Below, piece by piece: positions 31,727-39,778 of a stretch of 64,000 nucleotides of DNA. Where the stretch lies: the NCBI RefSeq assembly GCF_028435365.1, contig NZ_JAGTJJ010000006.1:343245-407244 (forward strand). The letters run 5' to 3'. The notes below the pieces were generated by a model. It saw only the letters and a program-made list of their open reading frames with translations. It was not told the DNA's origin and searched no databases. The stretch comes from Polyangium jinanense. GTDB taxonomy: Bacteria; Myxococcota; Polyangia; Polyangiales; Polyangiaceae. Position numbers and translations under genes: made by a program. Positions within the stretch are counted from its first letter, which is position 1. Every line of letters begins with the position of its first letter.

Positions 31727-33160
31727 TCAGCCGACGAGCGAGGGCCAGTCGGTGTGCACGGCGCCGAGCTCGGGTTTGTCGACGCGCTCGTAGGTATGGG
31801 CGCCGAAGTAATCGCGCTGGGCCTGGGTGAGGTTCTGCGGGAGGCGCGCCGAGCGATAGCTGTCGTAATAGGCGAGGCTCGACGAGAACGCGAGGCAAGG
31901 AATGCCGAGGCTCTGCGCGAACGCGATGGCCTTGCGGAAACCGGGCTGCGATTTCGCCATCGCCTCGCGGAACCGGTCGTCGAGGAGCAGGCTCGGCAGG
32001 TCGGGGCGCTTCGCGTAGGCCTCGCGAATGCCGTCGAGGAACTGGGCGCGGATGATGCAACCGCCCTTCCAGATGCGGGCGATCTCGCCGAGCGGCAGGT
32101 CCCAGTGGAAGGTGTCCGAGGCGGCACGGAGGAGGGCCATGCCCTGCGTGTAGGAGCAGATCTTCGCGGCATAGAGGGCGTCGTGCACGGCCGTGACGAT
32201 TTCGTTCTCGTCGCCCTGGAATGCGCCGGGCCGAGGCCCTTCGAGGACCTTCGCGGCCTCGATTCGCTCGTTTTTCTTGCCCGAGAGGAGGCGCGCCATG
32301 ATGGCGGCGTCGATCGTGGGAATGGCGACGCCGAGGTCGAGCGCGACCTTGGACGTCCAGAGGCCCGTGCCCTTCTGGCCCGCCTTGTCCAGGATGAGGT
32401 CGACGAGCGGCGCGCTGGTCTCGGAGTCCTTGGCGCGGAAGATCTTGGCCGTGATTTCGATCAGGAACGAGGAGAGGACGCCCTCGTTCCAGCGCGCGAA
32501 GACCTCGGCGAGGCGATCGGCGGAGAAGCCGAGGCCACGATGGAGGATGTCGTACGCCTCGGCGATGAGCTGCATGTCGCCGTATTCGATGCCGTTGTGG
32601 ACCATCTTGACGAAATGGCCCGAGCCGCCGGGGCCGATGTACGTGACGCACGGGCCGTCGTCGACCTTCGCCGCAATGGCCTCCCAGATCGGGCGAATCT
32701 CCTCGTAGGCCGCGCGCTCGCCGCCGGGCATGAGCGAGGGGCCCCAGAGCGCGCCCTCCTCGCCGCCGGAGACGCCCGAGCCGAGGAAACGAATGCCCGA
32801 TGCGCCGAGCTCGCGCTGGCGGCGCTCGGTGTCCTCGTACCAGGAATTGCCGCCGTCGATGATGATGTCGCCGGGCTCGAGGTACGGACGGATCTGGTCG
32901 ACGGTCCAATCGACGGGCTGGCCCGCTTTCACGAGCAGGATGATCTTGCGCGGACGTTCGAGGACACGCGCGAGTTCGGCCGGGCTGTGCGCCCCGAAGA
33001 AACGGAGACCCTTCGCGCGCGTGGCGAGCAGGTGGTCCACCTTCTGGGGTTCGCGGTTGTAGACGGCGATGGGAAAACCATGCCGCTCGATGTTGAGGGC
33101 GAGGTTTTCTCCCATCACCCCGAGGCCGACGAGGCCGATCTTCGCTTGCGCCGCTTCCAT
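31727..33160 (-). CDS. gnd: 6-phosphogluconate dehydrogenase, decarboxylating
   Basis: 477 residues, the usual length of the long dimeric form. The Rossmann start IGLVGLGVMGENLALNIERHGF binds NADP. IIDGGNSWYEDTERR and FLGSGVSGGEEGALWGPSLMPGG are the substrate-site signatures, and the catalytic lysine is in GSGHFVKMVHNGIEYGDMQL. The C-terminal tail region SYYD-type SLAYYDSYRSARLPQNLTQAQRD is intact. It converts 6-phosphogluconate to ribulose 5-phosphate, CO2 and NADPH in the oxidative pentose phosphate pathway, in the cytoplasm. A strong GGAGGAGG site precedes the ATG. No zwf or pgl gene is adjacent. Confidence 0.96.
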   Translation of the reverse strand: MEAAQAKIGLVGLGVMGENLALNIERHGFPIAVYNREPQKVDHLLATRAKGLRFFGAHSPAELARVLERPRKIILLVKAGQPVDWTVDQIRPYLEPGDIIIDGGNSWYEDTERRQRELGASGIRFLGSGVSGGEEGALWGPSLMPGGERAAYEEIRPIWEAIAAKVDDGPCVTYIGPGGSGHFVKMVHNGIEYGDMQLIAEAYDILHRGLGFSADRLAEVFARWNEGVLSSFLIEITAKIFRAKDSETSAPLVDLILDKAGQKGTGLWTSKVALDLGVAIPTIDAAIMARLLSGKKNERIEAAKVLEGPRPGAFQGDENEIVTAVHDALYAAKICSYTQGMALLRAASDTFHWDLPLGEIARIWKGGCIIRAQFLDGIREAYAKRPDLPSLLLDDRFREAMAKSQPGFRKAIAFAQSLGIPCLAFSSSLAYYDSYRSARLPQNLTQAQRDYFGAHTYERVDKPELGAVHTDWPSLVG

Positions 33161-33330
33161 GTCCTCCTCCGATTCCGGGTTCCCTCCCGGGCGGCGCTAC
33201 TCTAGCAGGTTGCCCGGGAGGTGTCTCCGGCGGAGGACGACGCTTTGAGGCGACAGGCGACGGGCCGCGGGGGGCGGTATGTGGGAAGGAGCAGTGGGGA
33301 GGGCCGAGGAATGCTACCGCCGCGCGGACG

Positions 33331-34194
33331 TCACATCCCGTCGCAGATCGGCGCGGGCGTGGTGCAAGTGCTCGTCATCGAGTCGCACGTGCCGCTGCAC
33401 TCGTCGGGCGTTACGCACGCCTCGCCGTCGGCCTTCCTGGCCGTGCAGACGCTGGTCACGGAGTCGCAATACGAGTCCTTGCACTGACTGAAGCCAGCGC
33501 ACGCCTCGCCGACGGCTTTCTGCGCGGCACACATGCTCGTCTGGAAGTCGCAATAATTCGTGGCGCAGTCGTCGTCGAACTCGCACGCCGCTCCGGCCGC
33601 GCCGCGCGGCTGGCACTTGCCGAGCTCCGTATCGGTATCGCCCACGCACACGGAGTCGGCGCCCGCGCACTCGTCGTCGCCACTGCAATCGCCGCCGTCG
33701 GCCACCTTGCCGATGAAAACGCTCTGGCATTCGGGGTCGGACTCGAAAGGATCGCCGTTGATCACGGTGCAGGATCCCTCGAGCTTGTCGAGACAGCTCG
33801 CCGCGACATATCCGTCGTACTCCATGCGGCCCTCCCCGACGGCCTTCTTCAGGCGCGGGAGCACGAGCATGTCATAAATGCCCTTGAAGGTCTGCGCGCA
33901 CTCGGCCTCGTTCTGAGGCTTGGGGGTAATGCCCTCGAACGCCTTGTCCTGTTCGGCCATCGTGCAACAGGAGTAGACCAGCCCGCAGTACAACTTGGCG
34001 GTCGCGGTGCCGATGTCGTCGATGGGGATGAGGACGTCGCCGCCGCCGCCGCCGCCGCCGTTTCCGCCGTTTCCGCCGTTTCCGCCGCCGCCGCCGGGGC
34101 CGCCGGTCGTATTGTTCGAGTCGTCGCTGCAGCCGATGAGGGAACCCACGCCGGCGAGGGCCAGCATGATCAAGGAAGTCACAAAACGTTTCAT
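33331..34194 (-). CDS. Cysteine-rich lipoprotein with Dickkopf-like repeats
   Basis: 287 residues from the ATG ending at 34194, with AGGAG seven bases upstream. The lipobox is SLIGC (Cys22), followed by a Gly/Asn linker (about 30-52). The C-terminal 120 residues contain repeated Cys modules of the form G-x-x-C-x-x-D-x-x-C-x(4-6)-C-D-x-x-T-x-x-C, for example CEFDDDCATNYCDFQTSMC and CAGFSQCKDSYCDSVTSVC. Each should be disulfide-bonded. This is a common myxobacterial surface-lipoprotein design with unknown function. It is divergent from the gene at 34313. Confidence 0.8.
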   Translation of the reverse strand: MKRFVTSLIMLALAGVGSLIGCSDDSNNTTGGPGGGGGNGGNGGNGGGGGGGDVLIPIDDIGTATAKLYCGLVYSCCTMAEQDKAFEGITPKPQNEAECAQTFKGIYDMLVLPRLKKAVGEGRMEYDGYVAASCLDKLEGSCTVINGDPFESDPECQSVFIGKVADGGDCSGDDECAGADSVCVGDTDTELGKCQPRGAAGAACEFDDDCATNYCDFQTSMCAAQKAVGEACAGFSQCKDSYCDSVTSVCTARKADGEACVTPDECSGTCDSMTSTCTTPAPICDGM

Positions 34195-34312
34195 GTTCGT
34201 CTCCTGCCCAGGGCCGAGCCCGGGGGGCCGGTCCCGTGGGCGACTCGTGGCTAGCACGCATGAGGCGCGATGGAAAGCCCGAGCAAGAACGAAGGCGTGC
34301 TAGGCTTCGAAG

Positions 34313-35059
34313 GTGAACTTTCTCCTGCACAGGCACCTCGCGGAGGCGCATACGGGCTCACGCGCGGCGGGCGCGGGCGCGATGCTGCCGGACCTCTGGC
34401 GAATGGCGGACAGGCGCGTGCGGCCGTGCCGTCCCGTCGAGATGGGCGGCTTGCTCGGAGGCCGGCTCGCGGAGGTGCTCGTGGGGATCCGGCACCACGT
34501 GGCGGTCGACCATTGGTTTCACGGCGATCGCGTCTTCCTCGAAGGGGAGAAGCTCGTCGCGGCGCGCATTCGCGAGGCACAGCTCGAGGCGAAACGAATG
34601 GGGCTGCTCGCGCACGTCACGTGGGAGATGTGCCTGGACGGCGCGCTCCTCCGGCGCGCGGGTTTCGAGGCGACACGCGCGGCCCTCACGGAGGGGTTTT
34701 TGGCGATCGAGGGCGATTTCGAGCCCGCCGCGACGATGCACCATTTCGGTACGCACGAGCGGACCGCGGAGGAGCGCGCCGCGTTCGACGCGCGGATGAA
34801 ACGGCTCCGCGCGGAAATCGAGCGGGGGCCGTGGATCGAAGGGTATCAATACGGCGAGGGGGTCGCGATTCGCGTCTCCGGGGTGCGCGCGCGGCTCGGG
34901 CTCGCGCCGCTCGACGCGGCCGATCACGCGCGGCTCGGGCAGGCGCTCGACGGCGTGGCGCACGAGGCCGACGCGATTCTGGAGGAGATCCTGCGAGCAC
35001 CCTCGCCCCTCGGCGATGGACGAGTCCGGCCCTCAGCGGCGCTTGCGCTTGGGGCCTGA
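34313..35059 (+). CDS. Helical protein, possibly AcpH/DUF479-like
   Basis: 248 residues from a GTG start. The N-terminus MNFLLHRHLAEAHTGS, then AMLPDLWR and GIRHHVAVDHWFHGDRVF, and later AHVTWEMCLDGALLRR, follow the layout of ACP phosphodiesterase AcpH (MNFLAHLHLA, GNLLAD, GIxxHRxID, HxxWDxFL). The His and Asp residues could bind a metal. Similarity is distant, so activity on acyl carrier protein is only a suggestion. The last 27 bases overlap the 3' end of the convergent gene at 35033. Confidence 0.5.
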   Translation: MNFLLHRHLAEAHTGSRAAGAGAMLPDLWRMADRRVRPCRPVEMGGLLGGRLAEVLVGIRHHVAVDHWFHGDRVFLEGEKLVAARIREAQLEAKRMGLLAHVTWEMCLDGALLRRAGFEATRAALTEGFLAIEGDFEPAATMHHFGTHERTAEERAAFDARMKRLRAEIERGPWIEGYQYGEGVAIRVSGVRARLGLAPLDAADHARLGQALDGVAHEADAILEEILRAPSPLGDGRVRPSAALALGA

Positions 35060-35683
35060 TCTCCGGAACGGGAAACGAAAACGCGGCTTTTGATCGATCC
35101 GTTCGCCCTCGCGGAGCCACGCGAAGGGGTCGGCGAAGCCGGCCATCCAGGGCAAACGCTTGTAGGCGAGGAAGACGAGCTCGCCGCCGCGGATGCCGGC
35201 GTCGAGGCGATCCTGCCAGGCACCGAGGAGCCGCGGATCGAGATCTGGGTTCGTCGAGAAAAACGAGCCTTCTTCGATGCGCTCGGGAAAGCGGAAGCAG
35301 ACGCCGCCGGAGACGCAGACGGGGTGAAAGAGCGTGGCGGCGATCCGCGCGATGGCCCCGGCGCGCTCGCCTTCGGGGAGCGCAAGCACGTCGAGGCTGT
35401 CTCGCGAGACGATGACGAACACGAACGAACGGCCCTCGACGATCGAGAGGTGGAGGTCGTCCACGTCGTATTCGTGGCGCAGAAAATCCGGCGCGGCCTT
35501 GGTGGCGCGATGGACCAGGCGCCGGACGGGACGGGCGGCGTCGTAAGGGCTTTTTCCCTGGGCAAACAGGGTGCGGGCCCAGTGCCTCGATTCGGCGAGG
35601 GCCTGGCCGGGCACGTCGGCGCGGCCGTCGAGATCGTCGAAGCCCTCGGATTGCGCGGTTTCGATGTCGTCGAGCCATTTCAT
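35033..35683 (-). CDS. Hypothetical soluble protein coupled to the 422-residue gene
   Basis: 216 residues, no signal peptide or membrane helix. I do not recognise a family. The middle (about 60-170) is a mixed alpha/beta segment with VEGRSFVFVIVSRDSLDVLAL and LFHPVCVSGGVCFRFP, and the C-terminus is very basic (RFPFRRSGPKRKRR). The start overlaps the end of the upstream 422-residue gene by 4 bases, so the two are co-translated and probably work together. The 3' end overlaps the convergent AcpH-like gene by 27 bases. Confidence 0.65.
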   Translation of the reverse strand: MKWLDDIETAQSEGFDDLDGRADVPGQALAESRHWARTLFAQGKSPYDAARPVRRLVHRATKAAPDFLRHEYDVDDLHLSIVEGRSFVFVIVSRDSLDVLALPEGERAGAIARIAATLFHPVCVSGGVCFRFPERIEEGSFFSTNPDLDPRLLGAWQDRLDAGIRGGELVFLAYKRLPWMAGFADPFAWLREGERIDQKPRFRFPFRRSGPKRKRR

Positions 35684-36948
35684 GAGATTCGCCTCGCAAA
35701 ACGACGAAAAAACGAGCGGATGCGGTCGCGCGCGGTTTCACGGGGCGGCGATGCCTCGCCGTTCCGGTATCGCCGCACGATCTTCTCGACCCGAAATCCC
35801 TCGTCCGGGAGAAACTCGACCCAGACGAGGCCCCAGAAGACCTTGAGGATGTCGTGCTTGGAGGAGAGGACGCCGACACCGCCACAATAATAACGCGTCG
35901 TGCCGCCGTGCGAGAATTCGAGGCACGCCTCGTATCGGTTGAGGCCGGGGCTCACCTTACCGTCGGGCAGGCGGGTATGCGAGGGCGGGTAGGTTTTTCC
36001 TTCCACGACCGGGCCGTCCACGAGCGCCGCGGAGAGGCGCTTTTCGCCGACCTGTATCGTCTTCGACAAACCCGCGCGAGGCTCCTTCTCCCAATCGGCG
36101 ACGAGGGGCTTTTCGCCGTTGCCCTGATCCGGATCGGCCCAGACGACGAGCATGCGCGCCTCGCCCGGCGCGCCGATCTGCGCGAGCATGCCCCGCACGA
36201 GGCGCACGATGGCCTGGCACTCGCCCGAGGCGGCGACGTAATCGACCATCGGCCAGGCGCCGCCGACTTCGTTGAAATAACGCGGGTGGTCGTACTCCGC
36301 GGGCACGTCGGGGTTCGGGAGGAGAGCGTAATACGGGAATCGGCGCAGGAAGCTCTCGACGATGGCGTGCGGATCCAGGCTGTTCGCCTGCTTCGCCCAT
36401 TCCACGGCCTTCGCCACGCGCCGCGGGGTCGCGCCGTCTTCCTTGTAGGGCGCGATGGGCGTGGAGCGCGGCGGCCCCATCGTGACGAGCATGGGAATGG
36501 ATGTGACGGCGGGCGCGACGATCGCGGCCTCGGACGCGGACCAGCGCACGTCGAACGAGAGATCGTCGAGCTTGCGCGCAAGCGGATTGTCGGATACGAG
36601 CGTGATCACCGACGTCCCGGGAGAGACCGGAAGGGTTTGTCGAAATTGGATCCCTCCCGGACCCTCGCCCTTCAGGGTGGCGGGGCCAGGCAGCACCGCG
36701 GCCGCGTCGAGGGTGAGCGAAAGGCGGACCTTTTCGCCGAGGGTATGGCTCACGGGGACGTGGGACGCGGGCGTCCATTCGGGCTCGGGGCAGTCGTGAT
36801 CGGAAAAGCGCCAGCCGCTCGGCTCGTCGCAGCCGCGGAGCGTGCCGTGATCGGAGTCGACCCGGATCGATTCGATTCGAATGGTGCTTTCCGGCCTCGG
36901 CGCGGACGTATCCCATCCGCGCGGCGGCGCGCCGCTCGGCTCCCCCAC
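35680..36948 (-). CDS. Hypothetical protein with transglutaminase-like Cys motif
   Basis: 422 residues from a GTG ending at 36948; no signal peptide is evident. The N-terminal 180 residues look like two beta-sandwich-type segments (EKVRLSLTLDAAAVLPG, GTSVITLVSDNPLARKLDDL). Around residue 243, ASGECQAIVRLVRGMLAQIG followed by ARMLVVW recalls the Cys-containing helix and strand of transglutaminase-core proteins, but no clear His/Asp partner was found. The C-terminus ends in a basic Arg cluster. It is the first gene of a two-gene unit with the 216-residue protein. Function unknown. Confidence 0.6.
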   Translation of the reverse strand: MGEPSGAPPRGWDTSAPRPESTIRIESIRVDSDHGTLRGCDEPSGWRFSDHDCPEPEWTPASHVPVSHTLGEKVRLSLTLDAAAVLPGPATLKGEGPGGIQFRQTLPVSPGTSVITLVSDNPLARKLDDLSFDVRWSASEAAIVAPAVTSIPMLVTMGPPRSTPIAPYKEDGATPRRVAKAVEWAKQANSLDPHAIVESFLRRFPYYALLPNPDVPAEYDHPRYFNEVGGAWPMVDYVAASGECQAIVRLVRGMLAQIGAPGEARMLVVWADPDQGNGEKPLVADWEKEPRAGLSKTIQVGEKRLSAALVDGPVVEGKTYPPSHTRLPDGKVSPGLNRYEACLEFSHGGTTRYYCGGVGVLSSKHDILKVFWGLVWVEFLPDEGFRVEKIVRRYRNGEASPPRETARDRIRSFFRRFARRIS

Positions 36949-37101
36949 GATGGCCTCCCGGGGCGCGAGGCCAGACCGGAAGAGCCACAGGCCTCCGGGC
37001 CGCTACGCCGCCCTCACGGGAAACCTCCGGTCGAGCCCCCCCGATCGTCAACTGCCGGGAGGGCGGGCCGAGCTGCGTTTGCGAATGCGGAGAATTCGAA
37101 A

Positions 37102-37515
37102 TCAGCGAAGGGCGGCGTGTTTCTTCCGCTCGGCTTCGAGGTAAGCGCGGCCTTCCTCGGCGGTATCGAAGAACGCGAGCGGCACGCCGTGCCTGAGGAG
37201 CGCGTCCGTGGCGCGGTTCAGCATCGTCCCGAGGACACGCACGGGGAAGGACGCGCCGACGGCGGCGACGCCGCGGATTGCCTTGGCGCCCTTGGCCTCG
37301 CGGACGGCCCAGACGCGCGCGTCGCGCGTCACGGAGATCGAGTGCGCCCTGTCGAAGAGGCAATAGACCGCGGGCTCGTCGCGGCTCATCTCGTCGATGC
37401 GCGCGTAGAGGGCCTTCATGTCGTCCCGCGTGACCTCGCCGGTCCAGCGCACGACGAGGATCGCTCCTTCTCGTCGGGACCCGTGCGCCCCCATCCGCTC
37501 GAAGCCGGCATCCAT
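37102..37515 (-). CDS. Small STAS/SpoIIAA-like domain protein
   Basis: 137 residues from the ATG ending at 37515; a GTG at 37542 would add nine residues. The order of strands and helices (GAILVVRWTGEVTRDDMKALYARIDEM, AVYCLFDRAHSISVTRDARVW, GVAAVGASFPVRVLGTML, PLAFFDTAEEGRAYL) resembles SpoIIAA-like/STAS-related single-domain proteins common in myxobacteria. It has no DNA-binding, membrane or catalytic motif. It probably takes part in protein-protein regulation in the cytoplasm. It is divergent from the XRE pair, 297 bases away. Confidence 0.55.
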   Translation of the reverse strand: MDAGFERMGAHGSRREGAILVVRWTGEVTRDDMKALYARIDEMSRDEPAVYCLFDRAHSISVTRDARVWAVREAKGAKAIRGVAAVGASFPVRVLGTMLNRATDALLRHGVPLAFFDTAEEGRAYLEAERKKHAALR

Positions 37516-37812
37516 GTTCGCCACGACGGAACGAAGATACACGCTCGCACGTGGTGATGGAAGGAGGCCGGTCCCCTGACGAACAATGTCCTACCACTCA
37601 CAATTCGCGCGTGACGAGTTCGTCCAATGGATGCAAGATGGACGCGTTCGATGGGTTCGGCGCGGCGCGGAGAAGTCGCCGGCGCGCCCGATCTCGCGAT
37701 CGAGTCTTTCGCAGCGAGGACGGAGAGACGTCCTCGTGAAACCTCAGAGATCCCGGCACAGGAGGGCCGGTCGGGGATCCTTTTTTCCGGGTCGCCCGAG
37801 AACCATATCATC
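37516..37812. other. 297-bp divergent region upstream of the XRE pair
   Basis: No gene is supported here. The stretch holds the CGAGGACG/CGTCCTCG palindrome at 37715-37736 and a T run near 37780 shortly before the first XRE gene. Another T-run segment of similar layout precedes the second XRE gene, suggesting a duplicated promoter area. Confidence 0.4.
37715..37736. promoter_or_regulatory. Palindrome upstream of XRE gene 1, candidate operator
   Basis: CGAGGACG-N6-CGTCCTCG is a perfect 8-bp inverted repeat about 77 bp upstream of the first XRE start. Its core half-sites GGACG and CGTCC recur with a 5-bp gap in the palindrome at 38215-38229, upstream of the second XRE gene. XRE proteins often bind such sites as dimers and control their own genes; binding here is inference. 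Confidence 0.4.
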
Positions 37813-38157
37813 ATGCCGCGACGAACCGTTCCCGAGCCGTTTGCACTGAAGGTCGGCACCCGTATCCGTGAGCTGCGCAAGGAGCGCGGATTGTCGCTCG
37901 GCAAGCTCGCCGACGCCTGTTATCTGTCGAAGGGCCATCTCTCGAGCGTCGAGCACGGGCTCGCCGCCATCACGATCCAGACGATCGAGCGGCTCGCGCT
38001 CGGCTTCGGCGTGCCCCCGCTCTACCTGCTCACGTTCGCCGCGGACGACGAGCGCGCGAAGACGGCGGAGCTGCTCCGCGAGATGTCGAACGCCGACGTG
38101 CGCAAGATCCGCCGCCGGATCCAGGAGGAGACCGGCATCCGCGTCAAGCGCAGCTAG
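37813..38157 (+). CDS. XRE-family helix-turn-helix regulator, copy 1
   Basis: 114 residues. The start MPRRTVPEPF is chosen because copy 2 begins the same way (MPRRSVPDPF). The HTH domain covers about 12-70: VGTRIRELRKERGLSLGKLA, then the recognition region YLSKGHLSSVEHGLAAITI and TIERLALGFGVPPLYLL. The C-terminal 40 residues (ELLREMSNADVRKIRRRIQE) are helical and may serve dimerisation. No signal-binding domain is attached. It lies in tandem with a close paralogue 240 bases downstream, separated by a terminator-like hairpin, so each has its own unit. Confidence 0.9.
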   Translation: MPRRTVPEPFALKVGTRIRELRKERGLSLGKLADACYLSKGHLSSVEHGLAAITIQTIERLALGFGVPPLYLLTFAADDERAKTAELLREMSNADVRKIRRRIQEETGIRVKRS

Positions 38158-38172
38158 GACAAAATTCGTCCC

Positions 38173-38213
38173 ACCGTGCCCCGCGCGCCGCGTCACGGCG
38201 CGTCGGGCACGGT
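38173..38213 (+). terminator. GC-rich hairpin after XRE copy 1
   Basis: ACCGTGCCC (38173-38181) pairs with GGGCACGGT (38205-38213), and inside it GCGCCG pairs with CGGCGC around a 5-base loop. It starts 15 bases after the stop codon. No T run follows. Its position suits a terminator between the twin genes. Confidence 0.6.
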
Positions 38214-38214
38214 A

Positions 38215-38229
38215 GGACGTAAAACGTCC
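38215..38229. promoter_or_regulatory. Palindrome between the XRE genes, candidate operator
   Basis: GGACGT-AAA-ACGTCC is a perfect 6-bp inverted repeat directly after the hairpin and about 170 bp before the second XRE gene. It shares the GGACG/CGTCC half-sites with the palindrome upstream of the first gene. Confidence 0.4.
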
Positions 38230-38397
38230 GATCGAGGACCATTTTTTGATTCTCCGTGCGTCCGAGGACGTGCATGATGGCTGGCCCCGTGAGATCCGGC
38301 CGATTCACGCGGGGACTTCCATTTCGACGAACTTACGACTTGCCGGCGTGTTTCGCCGGTCGGGCCGCGCTTTTTTGGCCCGAGAAAGACGAGGACC

Positions 38398-38739
38398 ATG
38401 CCCCGACGATCCGTTCCCGATCCGTTTGCGATGCAGGTGGGCGCCCGTATCCGTGAGCTGCGCCTCGAGCGAAACATGTCCCTCGCCGCCCTCGCGGACG
38501 CGAGCGCACTGTCGAAAGGCCACCTCTCGAGCGTCGAGCACGGGCTCGCCGCCATCACGATCCAGACGATCGAGCGCCTCGCGCTCGGCTTCGACGTGCC
38601 GCCGCTCTACATCCTGACCTTCCCGGCCGAGGACGAGCGCGCCCACGTGGCGGAGCTCCTGCGGCAGCTCTCGAACGCCGACGTCAAGAAGATCCGCCGG
38701 CAACTCCAGGTGGATCTCGGCATCAAGAAGGCGCGCTGA
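38398..38739 (+). CDS. XRE-family helix-turn-helix regulator, copy 2
   Basis: 113 residues, aligned without gaps over almost its whole length to copy 1. The recognition helix region SKGHLSSVEHGLAAITIQTI is identical in both, so the two proteins should read the same DNA site. Differences cluster in the first helix (LERNMSLAALADASAL against KERGLSLGKLADACYL) and in the C-terminal helices (ELLRQLSNADVKKIRRQLQV). This suggests the same operator but different partner or dimer properties. A bulged hairpin follows the stop. Confidence 0.9.
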   Translation: MPRRSVPDPFAMQVGARIRELRLERNMSLAALADASALSKGHLSSVEHGLAAITIQTIERLALGFDVPPLYILTFPAEDERAHVAELLRQLSNADVKKIRRQLQVDLGIKKAR

Positions 38740-38745
38740 GGGGGT

Positions 38746-38784
38746 TTGGGGGCATAGCTCGGCTCTGCCGAGCGGAGCCCCCAA
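38746..38784 (+). terminator. Two-part hairpin after XRE copy 2
   Basis: TTGGGGGC (38746-38753) pairs with GCCCCCAA (38777-38784). Inside it, GCTCGGC (38757-38763) pairs with GCCGAGC (38767-38773) around a TCT loop, leaving a 3x3 internal loop. It starts 7 bases after the stop codon and is a likely terminator, or a small dispersed repeat of the kind found in high-GC genomes. Confidence 0.6.
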
Positions 38785-38809
38785 GCGTCGAACGCTGTAC
38801 TTCTCGCAG

Positions 38810-39724
38810 GTGACGATCCCGTGTACGCTCGCGGGCGTGCACGGGACACGCTTTTCGCTTCACGCTTTGCTTTGGACCGCTTCCTTCGGGCTTTTCGCCT
38901 GCGGCTCCGGGGATCCGGCGAATCCGGACCCGGGGCCCGAAAAGCCCCCACCGCCCTCCGAATGCAACGGCCGCGCAGAGCTCTGCGACAGGCCCTTCGA
39001 TGCGGTGGCGTTCCCCGCGACGCACAATGCCATGTCCTCGTTCGAGCTCGGCTGGGCCGCGCCGAACCAGAACTTCGGCATGAAACGCCAGCTCGAAGAC
39101 GGCATCCGCGCGATGTTGATCGATACGCACCGCTGGAACGAGGATCTCTATCTCTGCCACTCGATCTGCGAGCTCGGGCATACGCTCCTCGTGGACGCGC
39201 TCGTCGAGATGCGCGTCTTCCTCGACGCACACCCACACGAGGTGGTGACGCTCATCATCCAGGACGGCATCACGCCCGACGAGACGGCGGGCGTGTTCGA
39301 GAAAGCCGGGCTCGCAGGTCGCACGTACGCGCATGAGGACGGAGCCCCCTGGCCGACGCTGCGGGAGCTTTTGCTCGACGGAAAGCAGCTCGTCGTGGGC
39401 GCCGAGGACGAGGGGCCGCCGCCCGCGTGGTATCACCACTTCTGGGACATCGCCTGGGACACGCCGTATTCGTTCGAGAGCGTGGAGGACTTCAACTGCG
39501 CGCCGAATCGGGGGACGCAGGGGAACGATCTGTTTCTCTTGAACCACTGGATCGGGCCGCTCCCGACGCCCGAGCGGGGCGAGACGGCGAACGCGTACGA
39601 GGTGCTGTCGGCGCGGGCGAAGAAATGCCAGACGGAGGGCGGGCAGATCCCGAATTTCGTGGCCGTCGATTTTTACGATCTCGGCGCGCTGTTCCAGGTG
39701 GTGGACGAGCTGAACGGGTTTTAA
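38810..39724 (+). CDS. PI-PLC X-domain-like lipoprotein
   Basis: 304 residues from a GTG at 38810; a second GTG at 38837 would give a shorter signal peptide. The lipobox is LFAC (Cys31), followed by a Pro-rich linker. The catalytic domain begins with FPATHNAMSS (His72), then IRAMLIDTH and LYLCHSICELGH (His117), the two general acid/base His of PI-PLC-X proteins, then VVTLIIQDG. Bacterial enzymes of this fold cleave phosphatidylinositol or related lipids with metal or Arg help. The protein should sit at the cell surface; its real substrate is unknown. It runs convergent to the MFS gene. Confidence 0.8.
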   Translation: MTIPCTLAGVHGTRFSLHALLWTASFGLFACGSGDPANPDPGPEKPPPPSECNGRAELCDRPFDAVAFPATHNAMSSFELGWAAPNQNFGMKRQLEDGIRAMLIDTHRWNEDLYLCHSICELGHTLLVDALVEMRVFLDAHPHEVVTLIIQDGITPDETAGVFEKAGLAGRTYAHEDGAPWPTLRELLLDGKQLVVGAEDEGPPPAWYHHFWDIAWDTPYSFESVEDFNCAPNRGTQGNDLFLLNHWIGPLPTPERGETANAYEVLSARAKKCQTEGGQIPNFVAVDFYDLGALFQVVDELNGF

Positions 39725-39778
39725 CAGCGGTACGCGGCGGCGTGCCGCTCACCATACCCCGTCTCCCCCCTGACTCCC

